Positions 34,206 to 47,088 are shown, counted from the first letter of the stretch. The stretch: DNA of 64,000 nucleotides from Gossypium raimondii (GCF_025698545.1 NC_068577.1:2761501-2825500), one strand, 5' to 3'. The notes: generated by a model from the letters alone, not told the origin. Translations and numbers: made by a program.

Positions 34206-34879
34206 GATAAATTATTTTATGTGTCATTCCCACCATATCATCCATGGTCGTTTTTCAATTATTTAATGATATTTCAACAATTTTTTCATCTCATTTGACA
34301 CATAATTTTGGTAATTTTTTCATCCCAACCCCTGAACCTAAACCTCAAAGCCAAACACTGGATTTTTAACCCTGAACTAGAACCCACGAACCATGAACCT
34401 CAAACCCAAACCTTAAACCTTGAACTTCGAATCCAAACCTCAACCCCAAACCTTAAACCTAAACTCGGAACTCAAACATTAAATCTTTAACCCTAAACCA
34501 CGACCCTTGAAACAGAACCTCTAACATGAATCTCAAACTCCGAACCCTAAACTCAAACCCAAAGCTTGTGCCCTGAATATGAACTTGAACCCAAGGGTTC
34601 GAGTTTAGGGTTGGAGTGTTGGGTTTAAGGCTTGATGTCTGGGGTTTGAGGTTTATGGTTCAAGGTTTGGGATTTGAGTTTGGATTTAGGGTTCAAGGTT
34701 TGAGGTTTACAGATTGGAGTTTAAATTTTATGGTTCAATGTTTGGATTCGAGTTTGTAATTTGAAGTTTATGGTTCAAGGTAAAAAATTACCAAAATTAT
34801 ATGTGAATAACATAAAAAAATTATTATTGAAAAGGGACCATAAATGATGTGATGAGAAGGATACATAAAATAATTTATC
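34206..34879. mobile_element. Foldback element with head-to-head telomere-like core
   Basis: Terminal arms GATAAATTATTTTATGTGTC... and ...GGATACATAAAATAATTTATC are inverted (about 34206-34320 and 34783-34879). Between them, 34323-34590 is a loose array of AACCCTAAACC-like units on the plus strand, and 34595-34778 is its inverted counterpart made of GGTTTAGGG / GGTTTGAGG-like units. The units vary in length and sequence, so they are derived from, not identical to, the plant telomere repeat CCCTAAA. No open frame of interest. Confidence 0.65.
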
Positions 34880-35399
34880 CTCTTAATCCGTTTATGAAAT
34901 TTAACAATATATGAGATAATTTCCCATTATTTTTTTCCTCTAGTAAAAAAATTAACAGTAGACTGGCTGGCTGGTGAAATAAAAGTGGATATACTTTGTT
35001 TTTATTAAAGAATATCCACAAATTGTCAATTTATATTCGACTAAAAGAATCTTCAGAACATTTTATTCCATTAAGGACAACAATTGAAAAGCATGGGCGC
35101 CTTCCATAACAAAAGAAACAATAATCAAGTTGTCACTTAATAAACCATTTTCCTTCTATCAAGTGATACATTTCATGGTAGGAGGAGTGTTATTTGAATT
35201 CAACTCGATCAATCCATCGACCAGTTCGATTAAAAATTAATTTTAAAGTGAAACATTTAAAATTAATAAAAGAATGGGTTTAATTTTCAAAATTGGTAAA
35301 TAATACTTACTCGAAATCAATAAAAAAATAGACACTTAAGCCAATTGAATGCAAGAATCGATCGACTAATAAGTTTGATCACCAATCTAATTATTTTTT

Positions 35400-35840
35400 T
35401 GGTAAAGTAAACAATGAATTACATAGAGTAGATCATAGATAAATTATCAAAAGTGCTATCTTCCTTCAAGATCACTTTAATCCAAAGGGGATCCTCAAAC
35501 ATGTGCAAAGCTTTATCACTCAATAAAACCATTTTTGCCAAAGCATATGCTACCCGATTAGTCTCTCTAGGAAAATAATTCAAGGACCACTTCTGTTCAA
35601 ATGTTAGAATTTGTTGAATCCTTCTTATTAGGGAGCTTTTTGGACCATCAAATTTGCTTTCGCAAATAGAAATAACATTCTATTATCTGACTGAATAATG
35701 ACATTGTCATAACTTTGTTTCTGAAGGAGAAATAAACCATCCAATATACTCCACAGCTCAACAACTAAACTTTTTCCCCAAAAATAATTATATCCCAAGA
35801 TCTACTTCCCTTTCCCATTGTGCATTATCAATCTAATTAT
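35400..35840 (-). pseudogene. LINE RNase H remnant
   Basis: Minus-strand pieces read 'VVELWSILDGLFLLQKQSYD' and 'NVIIQSDN' (an RNase H Asp-containing strand), then in another frame 'VLNYFPRETNRVAYALAKM', the usual end of the domain. Frame changes and stops make it a relic. The stretch from 34880 to 35399 shows no feature. Confidence 0.65.
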
Positions 35841-37440
35841 TAATACATTAAGACTAAATTAAATTAGCACTAAAATAAGGTAAGATTCAAATCGTAATTT
35901 TAACGAAATGTCATCAAAACAAGCAAAAACTAATGTAAAAAGAATTCCAATTTATTTATATATTTAATTTTATTTTTCACTTGTTACGCCTTAAATTGGG
36001 ATAAATTTTAAAATAAATCGAGTTTTATTTTTAAAATATAATGAGAGCAAATAATTGAGTAAAAGTAAAAAGAGCGTTTAATGCAATGAAATGGCATGTG
36101 TAAGGCATGCTGTGAAATGTGGTATTTTTCAAGTTTCCGTAATCATTTATTGTCCCACTATTAATGTTTTCATAAATTAAAAACAATCAATCAGATAATA
36201 AATAAATAAAAAAAAGTCAAAAAGAGAAAGTTTGTTCCTACTTGGAAGCATATTAATATTATAATAAATACCATAAAATAAATAGTACCGAAATTTATTA
36301 AACACACCGTTAGTGACCGAATCATTAACTAATCCGCAGATTCTTGATTTTCTACACTCCTTCACACCTAAAGTCAACATTTTTGCATTGACCGTCATAA
36401 AAATGGATAATTTGGATTTAAAATTAAACTCCGTAATTTGTTCGCATAAATTTCATAGTTAAGAAAATTTATTTATTTCCGTTATTAAAATTAATTATTT
36501 TTATAATTTTATTTTATAAAATAACATTTTGTCCATCGATTATACATAAAACGGGTTAAAATGTAAATTTATTAAAATTTATTATTATATTTTATTTACT
36601 TTAATATTTATTATTATAAATGAAAAATCTTCTATTTTATATTTGCCAAACATCATTATAATTTTTCACCAATTTTGATTTTTCATTAAATTTCAATATT
36701 CAATATTAATTTTGATTTGAAAACATACTTTAGTAAGAAAAATTATTTCAAATATTTTATTTTAATAGCTAATGATAATTTAATTTATAAATATTAGAAT
36801 TTAATAAATTAACTTAAAATTTTATTTAATGAAATAAATTAATATGAAAAAATAACGTTAACTTTTAATATTATATTAATTAGCTTATTACTTTTAAATA
36901 TTAAAATAAAATAAATATTATTTTAATTAAATTTACTTTTCAATCAAAGTGAAGTAAAATATAGTGACAAATTTGCAAATTGATCGTATAAAAACAAATG
37001 AACGATATAGTTAAAATAATAAACTTGAATTTTAAAATAATCAATAAATAATTTAAAATTTTGACAAATTCATTTTTTATAATTTCTAAATATATGTTAT
37101 ATTGAAATCAATTAATTTACTCATAAAATATACAATTTATTCTTATAATTTATATATAAATCGAAAATTTAAAATTAATAAAAAACTGAGTCAAAGTCAA
37201 ACCCATAAGAGATGCCCCCGTGATAAAACTCTTTTGCCCCTTCATTTATTTCTATATACATTCGTTATCGTGTAGTGTACTTTACTGAATTCCTAAATTT
37301 TATTTTACCAAAAAAAATAATTTATTTATTTATTCTAATCTTATTATCCGCTACGATATTCAAGATCGAATAAATTTCTGGTCAGAGGCATTTATGACCG
37401 TCAGATCTACCTCGTGATCCGTGAGTCAGGAAACACAATT
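35841..37440. other. AT-rich intergenic stretch before the Sec14 gene
   Basis: No gene or well-bordered element seen. The CT-rich tract at 37450-37500 probably belongs to the promoter or leader of the next gene. Confidence 0.5.
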
Positions 37441-37710
37441 ATTACCCAGTAAGCACTCTCTCTTTTTCTTTTCTTTTCTTTTTCTTTTTTTTTCCCGTAA
37501 ACAAATTGAGAATTCAAAGTAAAAGAGAAAGACAAAATTCAAAGCTCCTCATATTTGGACTCTTCTCCGTAGAACTTCTTATTCTTGTTTTTGTTGATTG
37601 TAATGCTGGGTTTTTTTATAAGGCGCGCGAGACTAAATTGATCCGATTATAACAAATCTGTGATTACCGGTGGCGGCTGCGCCGTCTTGATTCTTTCGTC
37701 CAGGGCGTAG

Positions 37711-40700
37711 ATGTCAGGGCCACTAGATCGATTTGCTAGGCCTTGTGAGTTGACATTTTTCGTTTTTTCTTTTGAACTTATTTTACTATTTCTGACGTAA
37801 CATTTTATATTCAGTTTGGTTGCTTAGGAAATCCTGGTAGTGCCGATAGAGAAGGAGAAATTTAGAACTTGTTTTGACGAAAGAAGAAAGGGAATCGATT
37901 CTTGTTTAGTCTTTCAGATTATTTTCGTTTACTATGTATTCAATTTGTGTCTTAGTTTGGTAATTTTACAATGCTTTGTTGATTTTGTGTTTTAGGATTT
38001 TCTGAACAATTTTCAGATAATATATATCTATGAGAAGAAAAAGCAACTATAATTAGATTTTCGCTTTGGTTTTTCTTGTCCTTTCTTTATCTAACAACGG
38101 TACTTGTTTGTAAATGTAATCCTCTGGTACATGTTATGAGGTAGGCCTTGAGGGGTTTTAAGGTAGTGATGACCTGATTTTACTATTTCTGGCGTAACGT
38201 TTTATGTTCAGTTTCGTTGATTAGAAATTAGTGGTAGTGCAGATAGAGAAGGAGAAAGTTAAACTCATTTTGACCAAAGAAGAAAGGAAACCGATTCTTG
38301 ATTTGGTTTTCAGATATAAAATTGGAAAATTTAATCGTTATTTTTGTGTTTTAGTTTGGCAATTTTACCATGCTTTGTTGATTTTGTGTTTAATGTTTCT
38401 GAATAATTTTCAGAGATAATATATAAATCTGAGAAGAAAGAATAGAATTATAATTTGCTTTTTGCTTTGATTTTACAAGGAAATCAATTCTTTGATTTTT
38501 CTTAGTATTTCTTTGTTTAATAACAATTAATGACAATACTTATTTGAAATACAATCCTTTGGTATATTGTATGAGGTAGGCTTTGAGGGGGTTTCAGGCA
38601 GTGATGAGAAGAGAGAGAGGAAGTCCGATTTTGAGAACTCTGAAGATGAAAGACGCACGAAAATGGGATCTCTGAAAAAGAAAGCTTTAAATGCATCTAC
38701 TAGATTTAAGCATTCTCTCAAGAAGAAGAGTAGTAGAAGGAAAAGTGATGGCCGTGTCAGCTCTGTATCCATTGAGGATATTCGTGATGTTGAGGAGCTG
38801 CAGGCTGTTGATCAATTTCGGCAAGCATTGATTATGGAAGAATTGCTTCCGGAAAAACACGATGACTATCACAAGATGTTGAGGTGCTCACCTCATACTT
38901 TTTCTCATATTGTAGTTTACTATTGGCTTATTCTTTTATGATGCAAATTTTATAGGTTCCGTTCTCTTGTAAAGTAAGTGGTGGGCAACCTAGTTACCCA
39001 GCATTCTATGCATGCTATGTTGTATTTTCTCTGATGATTTACAAACTTTATTTCATTGATTAAACTTTTGGCTTGATTAGAAAAACATAATAAGAGTTGT
39101 GAGTTTTTTAGTCATGCTATTCTTTTGCTTTTAAAGCACAAGTTGGTTGCTTTCTGCTTGCTGATGTGATATATCCTTTCTGTATATGCTTGAAGGCTTC
39201 GGCATCATTCTGCTGCTCTCTCTTTTTCGCCAAGTTTTAATGCTGCTAGAAGAAATAATTAATTCTAGCCTTGCTTTTACATAGGTTTTTGAAAGCAAGG
39301 AAGTTTGATATCGATAAAGCTAAACACATGTGGGCAGATATGCTCCAATGGAGGAAGGAGTTTGGTTCTGACACCATTATTGAGGTAATTACTGTTCACT
39401 TTTTGCCTGAAGTAGCATTGATTGTCATCCGTGTTTTCACTGCATTTTTGTCCTTGTTTTTCAGGATTTTGAGTTTTCAGAGTTGAATGAGGTTTTAAAT
39501 TATTACCCTCAGGGCTATCATGGTGTTGATAAGGAGGGTAGACCTGTGTATATTGAAAGATTGGGAAAAGTTGATCCCAACAAACTGATGCAAGTTACAA
39601 CTTTGGATCGGTATGTAAAATACCATGTCCGGGAATTTGAGAAGGCCTTCAGTGTTAAGTTTCCTGCTTGTACAATTGCAGCAAGGAGGCACATTGATTC
39701 AAGCACTACAATTTTAGATGTTCATGGTGTGGTATGTGTTTTGTTATCATTTGTTGCCTTTTTAATACCAGAATATTTTGCTGCCACGTAGTTGCTAAGT
39801 GTTGATTGTTTTTCTTTTCACCTATTATTAGGGCTTTAAGAATTTTACCAAGTCTGCAAGGGAACTGATTATGCGACTGCAAAAGATTGATGGTGACAAC
39901 TACCCTGAGGTCTGCCATCTCAATGTGCTTGCATGTTGAATTACAAAGTCATGCTTCTATCAAAGTTCTTATATTGTTTTATGTTGAGCCGAAATTTTAT
40001 GCTGTTTCCTTATCGCTTATGCAGACGCTTCACCAAATGTTTATCATCAATGCTGGACCTGGGTTTAGGCTGCTGTGGAACACTGTGAAGACGTTTTTGG
40101 ATCCCAAAACAACTTCAAAGATCCATGTATTTGAATAATTTTTCTGCTATATTTTTGAAATTGTGTATATTTCTTTTTTCTCTTCAATTCTCATTCCCTT
40201 TATTTGTTGGTGATTTCTAATCATACATAAATGTAATGTGCATTGACTTTAGGTTATTGGAAACAAGTACCAGAGCAAATTGCTTGAGATCATTGATGCC
40301 TGGTAGGTCTTAGAACTTCCATGACATGTTATGTTGTTGACTTATCTCTATCTTACTCTAGTTTTCAATACAACTTTTCCCATCATTCTTTGCACCTAAA
40401 ATATATCTTTTACTATCTATCACTCTATGGTTGGTTCATTCTATCAAAAAGCTTACAGTGATATTTAAATTCCATTCAGTGAGTTGCCAGAATTTCTGGG
40501 TGGTAGCTGTACTTGTGCAGATCAGGGAGGGTGCCTTCGCTCTGATAAAGGGCCTTGGAGAAATCCTGAAATATTGAAGGTTATAAGCTGGTCTTGGTTT
40601 ATAATATGTTGCTGATGCTGTTAATTTCAAGGGCTTGATCAGCGTACTTTGTAACCAAAAAAACATTTCATTGTGTGTATTTTCTCTCAGATGGTTGTTA

Positions 40701-42726
40701 ATTGTGAGGCACGGCGTGCCAGACAAGTTGAAAAAGTTTGGAATGGTAATGGGAAGGTTATTGCATATGCTAAGCCACCTTATCTAATGGTATATGATCT
40801 TTCTAACCCATAATGTTCCTTTTGTTCTGACAATTTTTTGACATTCCTGTCAACTTTCGAGGTAAGATTTTTGCATTATCTCATTGCTTCTTGTGTTGTG
40901 TGAAGCAGTTGAAAGGAAGTGATACATCCACGGCAGAATCTGGATCAGAAGCTGAAGAAATTGCATCCCCAAAAGCAATGAAGAATTATTCACAGCTTAG
41001 GCTGACCCCTGTTCGTGAAGAAGTGGGTTCTTTTGACAACCTAATCTTTCATTTTGGTTATCGAATTGTAGTACATTACTTATTGCTGTATCATAATACA
41101 TTCATTATGAGCATATAAACTGTTTAATACAAGAACTGTTAACATGGATTGCTGTTTTTGGTGCACTCATATGCTTTAGAATGCTGGGTACATTAACAAG
41201 AAACTGGTTATAAAGTATGACTACGTTTTTGCTTTATTTTTGTTTGAATAAAACTATTTGCATTTTTTTAGTGTTTTCTTTGGTTATCAATCAACAATAT
41301 GCTATGATATATGATTATCAGGATTTCATTATGCATCTTATCAGGTTATACACCTAAGTTTAGCATCATTGACATTTTTGGCGGTGTTGGTAATTCTCTT
41401 TTTTGGCTTTGTAACTCATGCAGACTAAGGTTGTTGGGAAAACAAGCCATGCTGGTAATTTCTCAGGCTATGATGAATATGTTCCGATGGTTGACAAAGC
41501 TGTTGATGCTAGTTGGAAGAAGCCAACATCCCCCCTGATGCCTTCTGGTTCCAAAGGTTAATAAATATAATCTTGTATACCGTGTTACCCATTTAGATGC
41601 TACATTTCCTCTTAAAAGCTTGCTTAGTTGTTTTCTAACATGCTTAAGAAAATGAAATGCTATTTTGCAATTCAGGTGTTATAACATTGCTTGAAACTCC
41701 CAAGACCCCGGAAGGAATTCGAGCTCGGATTTTGCTGACTATTATGACTTTTTTCATGACACTTTACACTCTTTTGCGCTCAGTAGCCTGCCATATAACT
41801 AGAAAGCTTCCTGGCGCAGTTTCCGGTCATTGTCAAAACATTACTGAACTTACCCCTGGTGCAACTCAAAAGGAAGAGCATTCCCCTTCTCCACCTCTTT
41901 CTCAGGCAGATCTACTATCTTCTGTGCTCAAGAGGTTGGTTGAGCTCGAGGAGAAAGTTGATACACTACAAGCAAAGCCATCTGTGATGCCTTATGATAA
42001 AGAGGAATTGTTGAATGCTGCTGTATGTCGAGTTGATGCCCTTGAAGCAGAGTTAATTGCTGCCAAGAAGGTAATGTTGGCACCTTTAATTTTGTTATTA
42101 TTTACAAAACCATTGTCCATATTTCTGTTATAACTCTCTAATCTATTCCCTCCTAGTATGTCATTCAAACTAATAGTCCTAGAGTGATGAATGTCTCATC
42201 CTTGGTACTTTAGTTATGAGTTATTTACATGGCTACGTAGCTTCAAATGTTGTCCATATTTAGATGATAATGTTGTCACTGCATTTTGGATTAGTGCAAA
42301 GCTGGGGAAAATCTTCATCTGAAGTTAGATTTATCACTTGTTTTCGTGTCAAATTTAAGACTCGAAGCCTTTAGGCGACTACACCATATCTTGATTTCCT
42401 CTAGGGAATATTTGGTATTAACAGATTAATCAATTACTTTGACACGCTTACAATTGTTTTTTCTTTTATTTCTTGCTCTAATTTTCATTTTGCATGTATG
42501 TGCCCTATCGGATAGGCTCTTCATGATGCTTTGATGAGGCAAGAAGAACTGCTTGCTTACCTAGACAGACAAGAGGAAGCCAAATTGCGGGTACGGTAAT
42601 TCATGTGTTCTATACGTTTCGTACATGTTCTGGTTAATTTTTTATGGTTATGCCCTATGTTCTTATCATGCCATGGTTGTGAATGGTATTCCCTCTCTGT
42701 TTCAGAAAAAGAAGTTTTGCTGGTGA
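37711..42726 (+). CDS. Sec14-nodulin phosphatidylinositol transfer protein (SFH-type), copy 1
   Basis: Fourteen exons: 37711-37744, 38580-38883, 39285-39384, 39465-39731, 39832-39909, 40025-40126, 40253-40302, 40480-40579, 40691-40789, 40909-41022, 41424-41556, 41676-42070, 42516-42590, 42706-42726, giving 623 residues. The order is a basic N-terminus, CRAL-TRIO-N (about 82-146), the Sec14 lipid-binding domain (about 155-340; '[20 protein letters not shown]', '[15 protein letters not shown]'), an acidic Ser/Thr linker ([15 protein letters not shown]), a hydrophobic stretch near 477-498, a coiled coil, and a Lys-rich end KKKFCW. Arabidopsis relatives (AtSFH1 type) exchange PI and PC and shape phosphoinositide patterns in polar growth; the nodulin end binds PI(4,5)P2. 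Residue Cys in '[13 protein letters not shown]' replaces the usual Ser or Asn. The start matches the family N-terminus [12 protein letters not shown]. Confidence 0.93.
37777..38603 (+). repeat. Tandem duplication inside intron 1, including the start of exon 2
   Basis: Two units of about 400 bp (about 37777-38172 and 38177-38603) share 'ttttactatttctg.cgtaac', 'gatagagaaggagaaa' and 'gattttgtgttt' in the same order. The first unit ends 'atgaggtaggccttgagggg', a copy of the true exon-2 boundary 'atgaggtaggctttgagggg' at 38571. The gene therefore carries a decoy acceptor AG at about 38149-38150 upstream of the real one at 38578-38579. Confidence 0.75.
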
Positions 42727-43226
42727 TCTGCCTTTTCCCATGGAGACTACGAATGCTGCATAGTGTTTTGAATTCATTTCTTTTTTACTATTCGCTCGAA
42801 ATTGATTCCAATACAAATCTTGTTGCCCTCAAGTGTACAAGAACCCTAAATGAACTATCCTTCTGTTGTCTTATTTCATTCCATTTTATTTCTCATTTAA
42901 TGTTTGGAATTGCTGCATTTATTTAAGTTAAAGATTCAGAACTTGGTTTTGAAGGGTTTAATGTCAGAAATTTAGCAACCAAAATGATACCTAAAATAGT
43001 AATCTTGGTTGTATCAAATGTACATATTCATGTCGGATACGTACTCAATTTACTTCATGGTTAAGTCACATTAACAGTTTATATTTACACAGATTTTCAA
43101 CTTGTAGCAGCTGCCTAAAATACTAATTTTGGTTGTTTATGAACAAAATGTGACCCCAGCCTAACTTTTTACGGTCTTGAGTTCCTCAACACTTAACGAC
43201 TACATTTTGAACTCCTAAACAATACT

Positions 43227-44010
43227 TTACAAATAATGATACAAAATTTTGTATTATTTACAAAAGTTACCTTTGAAAAATATGCACGTAAATGACCTGT
43301 TTTGAACCATAAATGTTGGTGACGTTAATGGCATATAAAAAAGCAATTACCATTCTAGATTGGATAAAAAGTGGTCATGTCATTTCTCCCGGCTCCAATT
43401 TTAAATGCTTTTGAACTTTTTTTTATTTATTTTTTATTTACATATTAAGCCTTTTAAAATTAAATTTAAATTGCCCCTAAAAATATAAAAATAACAAAAA
43501 TAAGTCCTTTTTAATTTTTATTATTTTTAAAATAATAAACTTAAAAGTTATATAAAATTTTGAGGATATATTTAGGTAATTTAAATAAGAATTTTATATA
43601 ACTTTTTAAGTTTATTGTTTTAAAAAATAATAAAATTAAAAAGTGCTAATTTTGTTATTCTTATATTTTTAAGAGTTATTTAAATTTAATTTCAAAAGAG
43701 ATAGACTTAACATGCAAATAAACAAATAATTTAAAAGCATTTAATGGGTGGCGTCTCCAGTTATCCAATATAAAAAGATAATTATTTCACCAAGCCTTTG
43801 AACCTTTTATATAATCACACTTTAGTCCGGTGTCTTCAATGGCAACGATGACACCCAAAGTAAATATTTCTTTTTAAAAAAAACCAAGGATGGTGACACC
43901 AATGGCAATGGAGTCACTGATGTTTACTGTTCAAAACAAATCATTTACGCACATAATTTTCAAAGTGAGTTGTTTTTGTAAATAATATAAAATTTTGGGT
44001 TATTTATGAA
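43227..44010. mobile_element. Foldback MITE between the two Sec14 genes
   Basis: Inverted arms: 'atacaaaattttgtattatttacaaaagtt' and 'atgcacgtaaatgac' at the left face 'atcatttacgcacat' and 'tttttgtaaataatataaaattttg' at the right, with an AT-rich centre that is itself symmetrical near 43600. It lies between two convergent stop codons (42726 and 44075), ending about 65 bp from the second, so it probably reaches into that gene's 3' untranslated region. Confidence 0.7.
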
Positions 44011-44074
44011 AAAAAGCCAATTTTTTCCGTGGGATGAGTTATCACCACTGCTGTCCGCCACCCAATGTCAAGGT

Positions 44075-47000
44075 TCAGCACCAGCGGAATGGGTTCTGCA
44101 ACCACAATCCAAGAAAATGAGGTGTGAGATATATATACATACACCTCAATATGTATACATATGTAAAAGATTGGACAAGTATTGCAGCCGTAAAAGCTTT
44201 GTAACTTACAAACTTCTTCCTCTTCTTCTTCTTGTCAATGTAGGTTTGAAGCTCTGCCTGTTTATCAAGGGCTTCCCGAAGTGCCTGCATAAGCAACAAA
44301 GGAAAGAAACAATTTATACTTCAAGGGCAGTGAGGAAGACATGCTCTTCTTCGGATTTTTTTGGGGGTATGAGTTCTTAAAGTTAACCAAGTTGTATGTA
44401 TAGATGTTACCTTCTTAGCTGCCCATAGCTCTTCTTCCAGGATGCTGACCCTGCTTAATGCAGCATTCAGCATCTCCTCTTTCTCAGGTGGCATAGCTAC
44501 ATGTTTCTGCATGAGAAAACTCACCATCTCTTCCAACCTAGACATGCGTTTCTTCATGGCCAAGTAGTCGTCACTTGTGATAGGTAGCGGTGGTGGTGGC
44601 AACTTATCAGCTGCGTGGCCTGTGATCTTCGGTTTCGAGTAGTAACATCGAACACAGTACATGGCAGCTTCGCTTAGTTTGCTTGGTATGTTGCGAGACA
44701 AGTGAATCATGGCTACAATAGCCGTAATGAATGTCATTATTCCTCTGAAGAAGCTGGTGCTCATTCCTTTCCCATCATCCTTCACTTGGGAACAATCTGC
44801 AGTTTTGGTGAAATACAAAGTGATGGTGTTAGATGTTACAACATCAGGTTCATAGAACATAATTTCATGGAACTCGAAAGTTAAAAGAATTAGCCTGTTA
44901 GCGAAAATACCTAACCTTTGGAAATGGCATGTTTTTCGTCTTCCACGGATTTAGGCCAAGAAGAATCGTTACCCTTGTCGACAATTGGAATGCATTTGTC
45001 ATAGGCAAAGGAATCAAGGCACTTTTTCTTGATGGGAGACTGCATGATAATGATTTATCTTAATCCAGGATTTCTTGTGTTAAGAAGCACACTAGTGAGG
45101 AAACTTACTTCAAAAAGAGGAGATAGTGGTGTTTTCTCTTCATGCCATTCAGCAGTGCCTGTAGCTGTTTCGGTGGAACAGTCCATCTTCATGTCTCGGC
45201 ATGCTATGTTCTTGATGCCCGACGTATTCCTCGTGTACTTGAACTCATCGTTTTGTACTCTCTAAGATCATTAACATGAACACCCCATTTAATCATTCAT
45301 GAACAAATAAAAAATGCTACATTAGAAACCAATCAATCTTTAGGTGAAAGAACACCTTTAATATTGCTGGATCATTCCATGGACCCTTGTCCGAAACCAT
45401 GCAACCGCCTTTGTCCGTGCAGTCACAGCTACCGCCTAAAAACTCTGGCAGTTCACTGTCAGAGAAATCACAACAAAGAAATGTTTAGACATTAGGTACA
45501 TAAAGAGAGAAACAACGAAGATTTCAATCGGTCAAGAAGGGACTCACTTAGCATCGATTACTTCCAGCAACTTGCTCTGGTATTTGTTACCTAAAACCTG
45601 GTCATATATAGCATAAAAGTTGTTTATCAACACTATAGACATATCAAAATCACGTATAGCTTCAAGCAATTTGGAGAGTTCATATAATTACATGGATCTT
45701 TGCAGTGGTCTTTGGGTCGAGGAACGATTTAACCGTGCTCCATAAGAACCTGAATCCAGAGCCGGCATTGATGATAAACATTCGGTTCAAAGTCTACAAT
45801 ATTGAAAGCATCGAATTAGCTTCATCTTTACTGAAAAAACTTTGTTGCTAACTGTGGTTAAGAAGTAAGACTACCTCGGGATAATTGTCACTGTCGATCT
45901 TCTGAAGGCGCTGAAGTAGCTCCCTTGCAGCCTTGTTGAAGCTTTTAAGACCCTGCAAGTTCATTTATAATAACACATAGGCATTAGATGTGCAATGAAG
46001 CAAAATTTAGAGCATACATACATACATACATACATACATACATACATACATACATACATACATACAGGTAAGCTACAAATATTGCATACCACTCCTTCAA
46101 CATCCAATATGGTTGTGGTTTGATTAATTTGCCTTCTTGCAGCAAGGGAAGCAGCAGGGAACTTAACAGCAAAGGTCTTCTCAAACTCCTTTACATGGTA
46201 CTTCAGATATCGATCCATCGTTGTGACTTGAGTCAGCTTGTTAGCATCGACTTGACCGAGCCTTTCGATATAAACAGGTCGCCCATCCTTATCAACTCCA
46301 TGGTATCCTTGAGGGTAATACTTAATCACTTCATTGTATTCCTTGAAATCAAAGTCCTGAACAACGAAACCGACCCCGAAAGAAGCAAGTTCAAAATGCA
46401 GAATAGAAAGCGTTCAAACATAATATAGCAATGTGATTCAATGTTACTTATTTTACCTCCATGATTGTGTCAGCCCCAAAATCCTTCCTCCATTGGAGCA
46501 TATCAGCCCACATTTGCTTCGCTTTATCGAGTTCGAATTTCCTTGCCCTCAGAAACCTGTAAATCATAATGAGTTAATGGCTTAGTCTTTCATCCAAAGA
46601 TAATGTGCAATAGAATATCTAGTCAATGAAAGATTGTGACCTTAGCATCATATGATGATCATCATGTTTAGCAGGCAGTAGTTCATCTAAGATGAGTGCT
46701 TGACGGAACTCGTTGACCGCCTGTAGCTCTTCAGGGTTGAAGTTGTCGTCTATACTTGCGGCCGATATAACTCTACTATCTCTCCTACTTTTCTTTTTAA
46801 GAGAATTTCTGATCTTGCTTGAGGCACTCACTTCCATTTTCTTAAAAGATCCAAGCTTTTTCTTCCTCTCATCCTCGTAGCTGTCTGTATCAGATCTTTC
46901 AAGACCTGCACAAAACACAGGACGTAAATTCGAACCCTAGCATTTACAACTCTTTCATAAATTCAAAAAACAATAACCCATTGCATTAATGCATGAATCA

Positions 47001-47088
47001 TAGAATGAAAAAGAACAGAAAAAAGAAAAAAGGAAGACTCACCCATTTTAACTTGAGGTTCAACAGGTAGAGCCAAGGTATCAGCCAT
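44075..47088 (-). CDS. Sec14-nodulin phosphatidylinositol transfer protein (SFH-type), copy 2
   Basis: Thirteen exons on the minus strand: 47043-47088, 46641-46905, 46457-46556, 46090-46356, 45875-45952, 45692-45793, 45548-45597, 45356-45455, 45109-45261, 44916-45039, 44411-44796, 44210-44284, 44075-44095, giving 588 residues. CRAL-TRIO-N and Sec14 domains are intact ('[20 protein letters not shown]', '[15 protein letters not shown]', '[13 protein letters not shown]'), followed by a linker unlike that of copy 1, a hydrophobic stretch near 444-465, a coiled coil and a basic end ([14 protein letters not shown]). Introns in the shared part fall at the same codons as in copy 1, so the two arose by duplication, probably long ago given the protein divergence. 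An in-frame ATG at 47163 would add 25 mainly hydrophobic residues; 47088 (ATGG context, MADT start) is preferred. Confidence 0.92.
46012..46066. repeat. (CATA)n microsatellite in an intron of Sec14 copy 2
   Basis: About 13 uninterrupted 4-bp units lie just downstream of the exon-4 donor (46089) in the sense of the gene. Length polymorphism is to be expected. Confidence 0.85.

Noticed and set aside
34308-34490. 60-codon repeat protein with PEPNHEPQTQ-like units
   Set aside because: It is the accidental translation of telomere-like DNA repeats.
34206-34879. True telomere or recent telomere insertion
   Set aside because: Units are degenerate, vary in length and switch strand in the middle; the arms outside are inverted, which fits a foldback element better.
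41180-41215. Extra small exon in Sec14 copy 1 after 'ctttag'
   Set aside because: Joining 41022 directly to 41424 keeps the frame and the family pattern; no need or homology for an added exon.
46012-46066. CRISPR-like array
   Set aside because: Simple 4-bp microsatellite with no spacers; the sequence is a plant nuclear intron.
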